NCBI GenBank assembly: GCA_018340805.1
Contig: JACMZG010000008.1
Span: 58,146,205 to 58,210,204 of the forward strand
Direction: 5' to 3'
Length of the DNA stretch: 64,000 bases
Origin: Microvelia longipes
Taxonomy: Eukaryota; Arthropoda; Insecta; Hemiptera; Veliidae
The translations under genes and the position numbers were made by a program. Each line of letters opens with the position of its first letter. The stretch's first letter is position 1. The notes below the pieces were generated by a model. That model saw nothing but the letters and a program-made list of their open reading frames with translations, did not search any database and was not told where the DNA came from. Shown in pieces: positions 13,041-23,989 of the stretch.

Positions 13041-13204
13041 TTAAAAGCAAACCGGCTTTCAACCTACAAAGGTCATCTTCAGGCCGGTGAGAAGAGAATT
13101 ATTAAGCCTGTGAGTCCTTGTTAGTCAGGACTCACAGGCTCAATAATTCTCTTCTCTCCGGCCTGAAGATGACCTTTGTGAGTTGAAAGCCGGTTTGCTT
13201 TTTA
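13041..13204. repeat. Long near-perfect inverted repeat (78-bp arms)
   Basis: The left arm 13041-13118 and right arm 13127-13204 are near-exact reverse complements around an 8-nt loop. Each arm contains a 'cctgaagatgacctttgt' and 'gttgaaagccgg' block. The CTGAAGA box followed by a short stem and GAAA recalls the hammerhead core, but no stem III is present. Tail-to-tail copies of such a terminal sequence would fit a Penelope-type or foldback origin; that is inference. Confidence 0.8.
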
Positions 13205-13275
13205 AATATATTTTATCTTCAGAAGGGTAATAATCAAAACATTTCGGGGCTTGTTTTGATGTAATAATGACCGTC

Positions 13276-13326
13276 ATTATAACCCGGCGGGAAATAATAA
13301 TTTATTATTTCCCGCCGGGTTATAAT
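13276..13326. repeat. Perfect 25-bp palindrome with 1-nt centre
   Basis: Arms 13276-13300 and 13302-13326 are exact reverse complements. They contain a GC-rich block (cccggcggg) unlike the surrounding AT-rich DNA. The outer 'aatgaccgtcattataaccc' recurs, diverged, in the ends of the MITE-like repeat at 13.96-14.21 kb. Confidence 0.9.
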
Positions 13327-13463
13327 CCAGCTTAAATCCCAGTTGTCTGTAAACAAATAATTTCTTTATCAAATCTATTTTGACGATAAATACCTACTTT
13401 TTTACTAAGTTTTTTCTTATCTTTCAACTAATATTCCTGTTATATTTATCATAAAAGGATTTA

Positions 13464-13667
13464 GTGCGGTTGTTTACGATGGAAAGTGTTAATGAAATGA
13501 TAGTAAACGACATAGATGAATTGTTTCCCGATATCCCCGATGTTGAGGATTATCAACGATTATCGTCGTCTTGTATAGATGACCTGGACCAATTGAGGGG
13601 ATTGTACAATAGACTTCCAGTCGCAGTGCAAATGGGGTCTATCCTCGACTCCAACCCCAATCTTTAA
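13464..13667 (+). CDS. Small ORF of unknown function (67 aa)
   Basis: An open frame lying between the palindrome at 13.3 kb and the inverted repeat at 13.96 kb. The translation is acidic, with runs such as DIDELFPDIPDVED, and is not of the low-complexity Ile/Tyr type usual here, so it may be a fragment of a real or TE-borne protein. I recognise no family. It starts MRLF; a second Met at residue 6 (MESV) is an equally plausible start. It ends just before a short TAA microsatellite. Confidence 0.3.
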   Translation: MRLFTMESVNEMIVNDIDELFPDIPDVEDYQRLSSSCIDDLDQLRGLYNRLPVAVQMGSILDSNPNL

Positions 13668-13954
13668 TAATAATAATAATAATAGATGACGAAGCAAATA
13701 CGGTTAAAAACAATTTATTGCCGAATAAATCTAAAAAGTTGTATGATAAGGCGTATTATTTAGGTATTTATATATTTTTGTTTTTATGATATTTGTTTAT
13801 TATGTATGTATGTGGTTATGTTGTATGTATAATATATTATACAATGTATTTTTGTTAATTTTGCATAAAATAGTATAATTATGTTTCACTGATTCTATAT
13901 ATACACAAATACAGTTTTTTTTTGTTTTATATATATAGTTTTTCCTTCTGGTGA

Positions 13955-14205
13955 TAAAATTTTGTATGCACCACGTGAATAATGCCCTATTATAACCCTC
14001 GTCAAATTATCTCCCTCGGCAAGCCTCGGGAGCTAATTGTAATTAATGCCTCGGCTAAAGCCTCGGGATTAAAATAAACAATTCCCTCGGCTTGCGCCTC
14101 GGGATTTATAAGTCATGATTCCTTCGGCTTTCAGCCTTAGGAATCATTACAGTGACCAGGGTTATAATGGGGGTCATTATACACTAGGTGCATAAATAAT
14201 TACTG
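13955..14205. mobile_element. MITE-like element with CCTCGG pairs
   Basis: The ends are inverted: 'tatgcaccacgtgaataatg' and 'attataaccctcgtca' on the left, and the reverse complement of 'tgaccagggttataatgggg' with 'cattatacactaggtgcata' on the right. The interior has four spaced units of two directly repeated CCTCGG words (for example cctcggcaagcctcgg), each followed by AT-rich sequence. No ORF. Related CCTCGG words occur at 38.06-38.15 kb. A target duplication was not resolved. Confidence 0.6.
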
Positions 14206-15510
14206 TGGAGAGACTGATGCTTTTTATTATTATTGCTTTATAACCTTGCTGGTACTTCTCCGTCTTAAAATATGTCTATATAATTTTGTATTTGATTTTT
14301 TATTTTATTCCTAAGATTTTATTACACACACCTAATTTTTTTCGGAATTATATGAATATTTGGAGAGTCCAAATGTAATAAGGCCCGTCACGTCATTGGT
14401 ATATTTTGAAACGAAATGTAAGTTTGCTATTACAATTTCTCAATTCTTCTTAAACATTTGTTGGGACAACAATTTGCCTTAATGTGCCATCCAAGATGCC
14501 TCATCGCTTCATCCAAGACCCATGACCTAACAAGCAGTAGTCATATCCATTAAAATATCCTTACCAGTTCAATTCCAGTATTAATCTATGTACATGTATA
14601 AATATAGTTCAATATATTTCTTTTAAAGTAATTTTTATAAACATAAAAATTTTATAAACATTCCTTCCTAAACACTTCCAAGTAATGAATCATATAATTG
14701 ACCATAAGAACTTAAAGATGAGTATCCTCAAAATTGATGAAGCTCCTTGAAAGAAGTATTGCAGGGAGACGTATTACGTATATTACTGACTGTGTGATAC
14801 GAGTAGGCGCTATAACTCATCTCTAGATAAAGCACACAGAACAGAGTTGAAAAATAAGAGCTTTTCAACTGGATAGAGTGCTTTTCTTTTTATGACCTGT
14901 CATCAACAGATTTAGAAAAGATAATAGAATTTCCCCCTTTCCATCCCATGTTTACTTTTTAGGAAATTAAAGTAGGCTCATAAAGTCAAGTACAATTAAA
15001 CTTGTTGATGTTGAAGATAATAATAGACCACTGGTGTTGTGGTAAGTTGATGACGCTTTAAGAATTCATATGCACAGATATTATTTAACTTTATCATAAA
15101 TATGATATTAAATTAATAAAGCTCATCAGAATCGGGGCTTTCGTCATTAGAATCCATTTATCCTAAGTAAGTAATATTACTTTTTTAATTCAAACGTATT
15201 ACTTCCATCCATCAAATTTAATTCATACCTATTCAGACTATATTCAACAGGTGGCATACACTGCCAGAGTAGGGAAGTGTATTGTTCCTCGGTAACTTGC
15301 TTTACATAAAAAAATTATTATTTTGAACATTTCGTTATTATCAAAATTATTATTTATCAGTCCATGCGTTATAATAATCATATTAAAAATCTAACTTAAA
15401 TACTAATCATACTTACATACATATAAACTAATTGCGCTTATATTCTTATAAACTGATGGTACTAATACTATAATTAGTAAATCGTACTGATAAACTAATA
15501 AACTAATCCA
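14206..15510. other. AT-rich DNA without a recognisable gene
   Basis: No supported feature. 'gagactgatgctttt' at about 14213 is the inverse of 'aagcatcagtctct' at about 13016, so the whole interval 13.0-14.2 kb may be one composite element. Confidence 0.45.
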
Positions 15511-15569
15511 GTGATGGGATTCAGCTGTTTCGCGCGAACCAGTATCGAAAACTAAAGGCAGTTTGCCAA

Positions 15570-16035
15570 AAACAAGTCATTTGATAAAAAATTGAACTAA
15601 TACTGATAAGAAGATAAAACTTAGTTCATATATGTTAGTATTATACATAGCTACATGCGTCTTAAATCTCATTTTGATCGCATTATTTTTACGCGTTTTA
15701 TGATTTTTCGAAATTTTTGCTGATTCATTATTGCGGGTTCATGGCATCATAAAAACAATATTTTTCAATCAGCACAACTACAGCGTTAGACTGATTTTTG
15801 TACAAAGTTTTAACTCTCTAGCATAAATACACTAGGAGCTACGATGATAACACACTCACACATACTGATAGACAACTTTGTAAAAACCACTCAGGAGGCC
15901 TTAAAAACATTTAAAACGGATAATCCCGGTGACATACCGGTTTTGGATTTTCTGCAAACACAATAATTTTTCTATTATTGTTATATATTATTTCCTTTAT
16001 TCCTATATTATTTCGGTATAAATGAGGAAAAGTAA
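15570..16035 (+). repeat. Dispersed repeat B, copy 1
   Basis: Ordered blocks shared with at least five other copies: 'aagtcatttgataaaa', 'gctacatgcgt', 'ttttgtacaaagttt', 'gggagctacgatgataa', 'gacaactttgt', 'ggaggccttaaaaaca', 'ggtgacat.ccggttttgga' and a terminal 'aatgaggaaaagtaa'. No open frame. The sequence just upstream (15511-15545, cagtgatgggattcagc) resembles a hAT terminus. In three other copies B is directly joined to the 5S-like module. Confidence 0.75.
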
Positions 16036-17444
16036 TAAAATAAATTAGTAGATAAAGTTTCAAGTAGATATAGAGTTCATTGACAATGTTTGCAGTTAAA
16101 ATATGCTAATTGTTATCTTGTTTTGTGTACTGCGTACTGTTATGTTTGATTGTGGTTGTTATTTATTTATTAATGTATTTATTTATTGATTTATATGTTA
16201 ATTTATTTATTTGCCATTTTCACCTTATGTTTCGTTCATTAAGTCATTTTAGAGAGGAAAAAAATTTGAATTCGATCACTGAACTAGTCATTTTCATATA
16301 CTTATTAACATAACTAAGAAACTTTCATTATACTTTGGTATTCATTTTGTTCATATTTTGTATATAGATGTGTTTTTATGTTAACTAATCGAACTTTGTT
16401 CTATAATCACTCATATACTTGTGCTAATCGTCCTTTTATTCAATATAACACTATTTATTCAGTTTGAATAAATATTCACATTGTATCAAACCTAAAAGTC
16501 GAAAATTTTGTTACATTATTTATCAAAAATTGAATTCCTTGCTTGAAAAGGAAGACAGTTTTATTTTAGTACTTCTACCCCCAAGGTTCAGAACATTGTC
16601 TTATCCTAGGAAGTTGACTTTTAGTTTGTTAACGATAGGCCAAGGACGTTCTCGTCCCGTGACTTACAAACTTAACGGTCATAAGTTTTCCAAACATATC
16701 TGATCCAATTCAAAGCTTAAAACTGTTTACAAACATATCTCACATTTACTTTTTCAATAAATTAGAAAAAGGAGATAGCAAGTTGCCGGAAGTTGGACCT
16801 CAGCACTAATAAATCTAAAATTAAGGAAAATACAGCCTTCGCATCATTCATAGGAAAAGTTTTTCCGCAAACTCATACATATAATCATTCTTTTCTCTAC
16901 CGGAGACACAATGAGATTAGGATTTCCTTTCTTATAAAAACTCTGCTTATAAAACACATATTGACTATTTTTTTGGGGCTTTGATAAGATTTTTTAGGAA
17001 ACAACCGAATAGAGTGGGACCGAACTCAAATCGATTTATCTAGAGCCCATAAAGTTTGATCCCCTCGATACCCTGCTAAGCACGACTTTTTCTTTTTTCA
17101 CACATTCTGACCCAAACACCAAATAAACTTAAGTTTTAAATACATCAGTTAATTGAGTTATAATATCCTCTCACATGACAGGCAGACTCTTCACAGATGG
17201 GTATTCAATCCATTAATCAAGTTAAAAAACGATTTATTATTCTTTAAACTTTCATACCGAACAGGTTCTCCTACTGTAAATAAATAAAGTAGGTTTCAAT
17301 AACTTTAGTTATTAATTGATTTGTACGTAATATGTCATAAAAATATTAATAATATATACTTCATTAAAGGTTTCAGGGGCTAAGAATTTAGAATAACTTT
17401 ATGACTAATGAATAACATTTTTTTATCTTTTCTATTCAATGGTG
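16036..17444. other. AT-rich DNA without a recognisable gene
   Basis: Short open frames (16110-16984) have no recognisable domain. They are hydrophobic or composition-driven and I do not call them genes. Confidence 0.45.
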
Positions 17445-17590
17445 TTGCTCTGGGGGCCGCTCCGTGCCCACATGCTTGTTTTCCTATATCAGTTTATATA
17501 ATCAGTTTTCCTGTTAATAATTTATATAAGTCGCATACTGACACGATATGAGTAAATTTTCAAATGTATTAGTCAAAAAAGTTGACTTGT
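17445..17590 (+). repeat. Dispersed repeat A, copy 3
   Basis: Contains 'gggggccgctccgtgccca' and then a tail 'cctatatcagtttatataat...gcatactgacacgatatgag' shared with copies at 2.1, 5.3, 45.7 and 48.3 kb. Confidence 0.6.
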
Positions 17591-17737
17591 TTACATTATA
17601 CGTCGGATTCTTCATCTACATTGAGGTCACCACCAGAAGACCTAAATCTTTACCATAAATGAAGTTAAGTCTTTGATATATTTGGTGCCAACCCGGAATT
17701 TTTTGCGTGTGAACTGTCAATGATATTCTCTTAAAAC

Positions 17738-17830
17738 CTTGGCTCAGTCAGTTGATAGAGCTAACTGTTTTGGTCTAAATATTTTGGATAGAGCTAACTG
17801 TTTTGGTCTAAATTTGGAGCTAAATCTTGG
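17738..17830 (+). repeat. tRNA A-box-like segment with tandem duplication
   Basis: 'ttggctcagtcagttgatag' looks like a tRNA D-arm with an A-box. It is followed by a direct duplication of 'atagagctaactgttttggt' (about 17753 and 17788). A B-box-like 'gattcgaaacc' occurs about 200 bp further on, too far for a normal tRNA gene. Probably a decayed tRNA-derived SINE; uncertain. Confidence 0.35.
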
Positions 17831-19667
17831 TCTGGATTGGCATAAGGTGAATAAGGATGATTAATTATTCTTGGGGTTGGCTGTTCATTTTTTAAACTCA
17901 CAAATCTAAAGAATAAAGGATAAACTGATTAGGGGTTTCCTGGCTAGATTCGAAACCTGGATAAATCACGCAAAATCAACTAAAATTAACCAAAAATTTA
18001 AAAAACCAAAGAAATCAAGAATTAAGCAAAATCATCCAAAATACTGTTTTTTGGCTCATTTCTTTAACCGTGGGGCTTTGGGTGAACTCACACCGGATGG
18101 CCAGTCCGGAACCCCACAGAAAAAGGGGATTCCTTTGACAAGGAATCCTGGCCTAACTAAGTCTGAAAGATATCAGGGTGTTAATCAGAAAACATAAGTA
18201 GCATTCAGAGTTAATACGTTTAACTCCACGGTTAAAATTTCTTTTTACAAATGGTAGCGTTGTTTTAATTTTTACGTTTAAGCGATTTAATTTTATCAGT
18301 TTGTTTACATAGCGATTCATAATATTTTATATATTTAAACGATTATTTTACTATACCATAATTTGTATTGTATAAGTTTATTATTCGATAAAATATTTAA
18401 ATTAATCCTTGAACCATTTGTGCTCATTTAAATCATTACAACCATAAAATTAATAGTTACACAAAATTTACGTGTCATTTAAACAGTTAATAAAAAAATA
18501 ATACAATGTAGGTCAGTATTAAAATTTACTTCAGAAGTAATAAGTTAAATTGATATTGTTTAAGTATTTAAGTATGACTAGTACACACTAGATCATCCAG
18601 TGTATACTAGACATTACATCACATTAGTGTTGAACAAAAAGCAATTGGACTGATTTTTAGAACTCTTCGGTGGGGCTAAATAATTATTTCAAAGTAAAAG
18701 ATGTTTTCTATTCCGTACCGATTTGTTCGGTTTAGCTCTTTATTAGGACATACTACTTGACCTTTAATATTTCATAACGCACTTATAGTAAATGGTTATT
18801 TAGAAATGCATTAATACTTGACTACCGTAATTAATTAAATGTATAGCTCTCAAGTTGTATAAGTCTGTCATTGAATGACATTTTGGTCTAACGGGATAGA
18901 GACGGTTTCAATCTCAGTTACTTTTATCTGATGACTGCTTAACATTTATTTAAATGATTTTTGTGAAGGTCGGACATACTTAAAGATTTTATTGAGTGGA
19001 CCAAACAAGAGTCAATCATGTGTCATGGTGATTACATAGACATAATATATTTGCTTTTTAATAAATTAAATTATAAATTCTCTACTTAAATTCTCTATTC
19101 TAAATTTAAATACAGAGATGATATAGTAATGGTTACCTCATTAGGCTACTTTTTAATAAATAATAATAATATACAATTATGCTATACTTTGTTTTGCCTA
19201 TACATAACTCTGTTAGAGGAGGTTGGTTTATATATAATAGAATTGGTAGATTGAATAGTGGCGAATGTTGCATCGAATAAAATAGATCCTAAATTGATAT
19301 ACGACCATCACATACGCTACTCCGCCTTGAAAATCCGTTTAAAACGTGGCCACTGGCACCAAGGCTATATGAATGTGGTCACAACATTATTATATATAAT
19401 AATATAGATAAATTCCAGGGAACAAGACAATAATTTTCTACGTTACCTGCAAATCATAATGATAAGTCGTAGTAATTATTTAGAATTAATTTTTATGATT
19501 TCTGTTTCAGGTCTCGCAATTTTTAACAACAGGTTACATCATCCTTGGTACGTGATTTACTATTTTTACTGTTTCATTTATTTCATTATCATACATGTCT
19601 AGTAAATTTTCAAAAGTAATATAAGTTCAAGGAGTCATAGCGGGGAAGGTACTTTTTCAAAAAGGGA
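17831..19667. other. AT-rich DNA without a recognisable gene
   Basis: A GC-richer pocket at 18060-18160 has small inverted words (ccggatggccagtccgg; ggattcctttgacaaggaatcc). Nothing else is supported. Confidence 0.45.
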
Positions 19668-19698
19668 AAATATATATACAATAATATAGATATATATA

Positions 19699-19737
<39 letters not shown>
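19668..19737. repeat. (AT)n microsatellite
   Basis: AT alternation with phase breaks. Confidence 0.95.
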
Positions 19738-19932
19738 GTACATATATTCCTAACATACATTTATTTCCTACTTTAAAATAAAATGCCCGTTTTAGGGCCT
19801 TTCGGGCCATCAGGGTATTAGCCCTGCGGGAATCATCTAAGGTGGCTTGCATCTACTTTCCTATAAAAATTATTTAAAGTTGGCGAAATCATTTTGATAC
19901 GAATACTATTCATATAACCTTAGAGCATAGCT

Positions 19933-19989
19933 TGGGCTGCGAACCTCGTACCTCCGGTGCCGAAATCAAGTGACTATACGATCACGGCC
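19933..19989 (-). pseudogene. tRNA-His-like fragment
   Basis: The minus strand starts GCCGTGATCGTATAGT, the same as the conserved 5' part of animal tRNA-His (acceptor 5' strand and D-arm). It ends with a T-arm/B-box-like GAGGTTCGCAGCCC. At 57 nt it lacks most of the anticodon arm, and the 3' acceptor strand does not pair with the 5' strand. A functional tRNA is excluded. It is either a pseudogene or the head of a tRNA-derived SINE. Confidence 0.55.
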
Positions 19990-22014
19990 ATGGAGGCAGG
20001 TGTTTTACATTATTTTATAGAGTTGATTGAGTAAGCTAGTTATGCAATCTATTAAATTTGAATAAATTTATTTAAATTGATGGAATAAAATTGTCTAGTA
20101 GATGCCCTATTATTGCAGTCATTTGTATATCAGTAAGAAGTAGAATGGATGTCATCTGCCACTAATGTCTCTCCATCATGAGAATTCTTAAACTCAACAC
20201 TGTTTTATACCTCAAACTCTTTCGTCAAACTTTTTTATTCGACCTCGAAAATCCCCCTTGGTATTTTTCTTTACTTGATTAAACGAGTTTTTTTCGGTCG
20301 TCTATTTAATGTTTTCTTCTTGTTCTGATTACCAGCCATTTTTCTCATCTATCCGGGCCTATTCTTCAGTTAGGTGAAAATATTAGAGGGCCGAACTAAA
20401 TCGACTCTAAGGATGTCGCGTCATTCTAATAATGTCTCCTCATTTTACCTTCACCTTATTTACTATCTCCGACGAAATAAAAATATAAAAAATACAGTCA
20501 TTTTTATTTTAGCCCTACAACCCAGGGAGGTAAAATAATAGATTTGTTTCACAAAACACAAATTCAAGTTAATATAAATCAAACACTTTGTTTATTTATT
20601 TGTGGATTAGCTCATTCTGCATCATTCATTGAATTACCTTAACAGTTTATTATATTTAGTTATCCCAACTTTATTAATAACTCTAAACTGTAGAAGTGAA
20701 AATTTAAAATGATTATACACATTAGCAGAAATAACTCCAGCCATAAAAATATTTTTACTAGGGAGGCTCTGTCGGTTGAATTTTGAAACATTAAAAAAGT
20801 AACCTGTACACTTTTAATTATAAATATAATCAAATAAACAGTACAAAATGACGATAACATATAATAGAACGTTTGTAATACAAAAAAACATTTTGTGAAA
20901 AAAAGATAACGATTTATTACTTAGTTACACAGAGCCCTTAAGAGCCCCCAAAATACGTTTCAAGCCTCTCAATATATTAAGTGAGGGTATGCCCTCTCTA
21001 GAAATATATCTCTATGCCTTCAGTGCTATTCTAAATAAATTCTAAACAATTTGTCTTTTCCTGTTCGTAAGTCAGTTCATTTTCTTCAAACTTATATATA
21101 ATGCGTATTTTATTTGTACGTAAAATAAATTATGGATATTTAGATTATTGATGATACGTGGATGTTGTAGCATATTTTGATACGCAGCATATTTTTCAAT
21201 TACTAGGATAAGGTTGAAAATCTTATAGAGTCACTTCATGCTTATTGATAAGGAAGAGGTTACTCGGGTTGCTTTCTAACCTGTGATGGTATTCTATAAA
21301 AATATGGTAATACAAATTGAACGAAGACAAGATTGAAATCAGAGATTCGACCTCTGAAAGTATTGGAAAACAAACCTCGAGATCTTTTTTGAAGATAAAA
21401 GAAAAAACTTTATGGTTTTAGAATTAAAGGATTTCTTTTCTATTTGTACTGGAAATATATATCTGAAATCGAATCTTGATTGTATTTCTGTATATTTACA
21501 TAAATGAGAAAATGGTTTTCTTGATATAAGCTTAAAAATGTTGCCTGTTTCAGAAATTTGTTTAATATACCTTGAAATATTTTCTAATGTTTATAAGTAC
21601 ACTTTATTATCTCCATTACAACGAAAATCAAATACGGGGTATCTTAGAACTCTTTCTGACCATATCAGATCCGACAATAACTATAGGCATACTATATTAA
21701 ATTTAAACTTAGCACAGTTATAAACCAAGAGCTACACTCGGGTCAAATTTCTAATCAATTAAATTAGTTTCTGATTTTTCAAATACTGGTAATAAAATCA
21801 AACTTGGCAAATATGTGTGTCTTAGAAAGGACTACAAGCATGCATTTCCAAAAGCACTAATATTTTTTCTGGATCTTATTATTTTTTTAAATTTTGCTAT
21901 GACATAAATGAAGGTTAATAAATTAACTGACATACTATAATGTCATTAAATAACGACATAGACAAATTATTTTTTAGATAGCACAGCAAGATTTAAATAT
22001 TGATTTTTGAAATA
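19990..22014. other. AT-rich DNA without a recognisable gene
   Basis: No supported feature on either strand. Confidence 0.5.
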
Positions 22015-22205
22015 AGTCTCTACAACAATAGAAACACTAGAGCTATGATGCACACACACACCCACATATAGACTGACTACTGGCTAAAAATCAATCAAAT
22101 TAAAGAATTCCTGAAACGAATAATTTAGTTGATATTGCGGTTCAATTTTTAGTGCCAAAACAATATTTTTCCAATGCACATCCAGTATAAATGAGGAAAA
22201 GTAAA
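22015..22205 (+). repeat. Dispersed repeat B, partial copy 2
   Basis: Retains 'ctagagctatgatg', a CA-rich stretch, 'gaaacgaataatttag' and the terminal 'aatgaggaaaagtaaaaat'. The upstream half and any 5S-like part are missing. Confidence 0.55.
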
Positions 22206-22710
22206 AATGTACCATACTGGACTCATTTTGCAGTCCTTTAAAATACTCACGTTAAATTCGAATTGACTCTAATGAAAACTTTGGCAATAATTTGACAATA
22301 AAATAAGTTTTGTAGCTTAATAAAAAGATACACATCACAAAATTTGTGATGTGCGGTGCATCACAACATCACTACGTTAACAAAAATATTATTCTAATCT
22401 CAGATCCTAGCTCTAAATTTCTCTACAGAGTGTTCAATATTGACAGATTACCTTTAAAAAATCGCTAATGGGCCATCTCTTTTAGTGGCCCCTAAAACCG
22501 GCTCATTAAGGTACCTCTCTGCGGGAACAACCATTTGGTCGGGGCAACCAAGCTGATGGTATAATTTTTCATATTATTTGAACAATAATTATATTCTTGT
22601 AAATACTGAAAGCGTAACCAGGGATGTGGGAACTTCTAACCTTCGTGGCATCAAAAGACATGAGACCAATGATAATTACTGAAGCTTTTACGACCTTTGA
22701 CTGCAGTGGT
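22206..22710. other. Sequence without a recognisable gene
   Basis: Includes a GC-richer pocket (22485-22565) that I cannot assign, and a short hairpin 'caaaatttgtgatgtgcggtgcatcacaa' type around 22337. Confidence 0.4.
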
Positions 22711-22744
22711 GCTATATATATATAATATATATAATATTATATAT

Positions 22745-22776
<32 letters not shown>

Positions 22777-22799
22777 ATATATATATTATATATATAATA
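22711..22799. repeat. (AT)n microsatellite, left flank of the LTR element
   Basis: About 89 bp of AT alternation directly abutting the 5' LTR. The same kind of array resumes immediately after the 3' LTR, so the element split one array. Confidence 0.95.
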
Positions 22800-22899
22800 T
22801 GTGACATAATGTCAGATTATGTCAGAATTATGTTTTAGAGTTCATCATAGTTTTTGAGTTACAATAGAATTCTTTATTTAAACCTAAAGCTATGTTTCA
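22800..22899 (+). repeat. 5' LTR (TG...CA, 100 bp)
   Basis: Starts TGTGACATAATG and ends ATGTTTCA. It aligns end to end with 27608-27703, and most of the differences between the two LTRs are insertions or deletions of one to a few bases. It must hold promoter and poly(A) functions in only 100 bp; no clear TATA box stands out. Confidence 0.9.
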
Positions 22900-22900
22900 A

Positions 22901-22910
22901 TGGTGTCAGG
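22901..22910 (+). promoter_or_regulatory. Primer binding site, tRNA-Leu type
   Basis: TGGTGTCAGG begins 1 nt after the 5' LTR. It is complementary to the 3' end of animal tRNA-Leu (CCTGACACCA), so minus-strand cDNA would be primed by tRNA-Leu. Confidence 0.7.
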
Positions 22911-22945
22911 TGTAAAAAGATAGCGTGAATTGAGCAAATTGGTGA

Positions 22946-23972
22946 ATGGTTCGGTTGAGAAGTGGTAAGATTTATTTACACAATACCTTGATTGAAAATA
23001 AATTTGAAGTTTTTAATATGCTTAATGAAGATGAAACTCTGCCTGGTGCATCCAGCAATATAAATAGCGATGCAGATACGGCTGCTATTTTGGAACAAAT
23101 ATCGCAAAGAATATTAGATAGTTTGAATGGATCTTTGCGCCATTTAGAACAAACGCTAAATCAAAAGATTCTATCAATAGAACAGCGACTATCACAGATA
23201 GAAGCTAAATATTCTGATACTTTGCTCACAGATGTGAGGAAGATTCGAGGGAAAGCTCCTGACTTTGATGGGACGACTCCGTGGGACGCTTATATCATAC
23301 AATTTAATACTGTTGCTACTATAAATAATTGGTCTGACAGGGAAGGTCAATATTTAATTACAAGTCTCAAGGGACCGGCTCTTGATATATTGGCTAATCT
23401 AGGCCTAACGAAGCAAATACTTTTAATACCTTACCCTTGCTTTACGACAGAGATTTGCTACTGCATCTCGACAGCTCACTAGAACGCAGCTACGGTCTCG
23501 TAAACAGGATGTGAAAGAATCATTACAAACTTTAGCAACAGATATTGAAAAACTCACAAGACTTTCTTATCCAGATTGTCCACTGGAGGCTAGAGAGTCA
23601 TTAGCTGTTGACTTTTTCTTGGATGCTTTGCACAACGAAGAAGTGAGAAAGCTTGCTCGTTTGAGCAAACCATTAACAATGAGTGCAGCTCTTACTCAAT
23701 GTTTAGAGATTGAGGCATCAATGTTGAGTTCTGTTGAATCTTTGCCTTCGCCTTCTACAACAAATACTTCAAGCCCTAGACAACATTCAAAATTAGAAAC
23801 CTCTGATATATCTTTGTTACTAAATGGACTTAAATCAGGGCTGGAGGAGTTAAAGAAACTTTCGTGCCAGCGGCAACCATTTCGTCGTTACGGACCAGTT
23901 AAGTGCTATTCCTGTTCGGGTGAAAATCATATAAGCTCCAATTGTCCGCTTAAAAAGAAGGGAAACGAATAG
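22946..23972 (+). pseudogene. gag: gag of the Ty3/gypsy element (one frameshift)
   Basis: The ATG at 22946 opens a frame to 23482; the homologous reading continues in another frame to a stop at 23970-23972, with the shift near 23418-23430. The N-terminal part has a coiled-coil-like stretch with repeated Leu and Gln. The capsid-type core follows (PDFDGTTPWDAY, then a segment ending RLSYPDCPLEARESLAVDFF across the shift). The C-terminus has one CCHC zinc knuckle (CYSCSGENHISSNC) for RNA packaging. Roughly 340 residues in total is a normal gag size. The protein would assemble cytoplasmic virus-like particles. Confidence 0.85.
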
Positions 23973-23989
23973 GTACCAAACAAAGGAAA

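Noticed and set aside
15511..15545. A complete hAT element beginning cagtgatgggattcagc
   Set aside because: Only one end-like sequence is visible; no inverted partner was found nearby.
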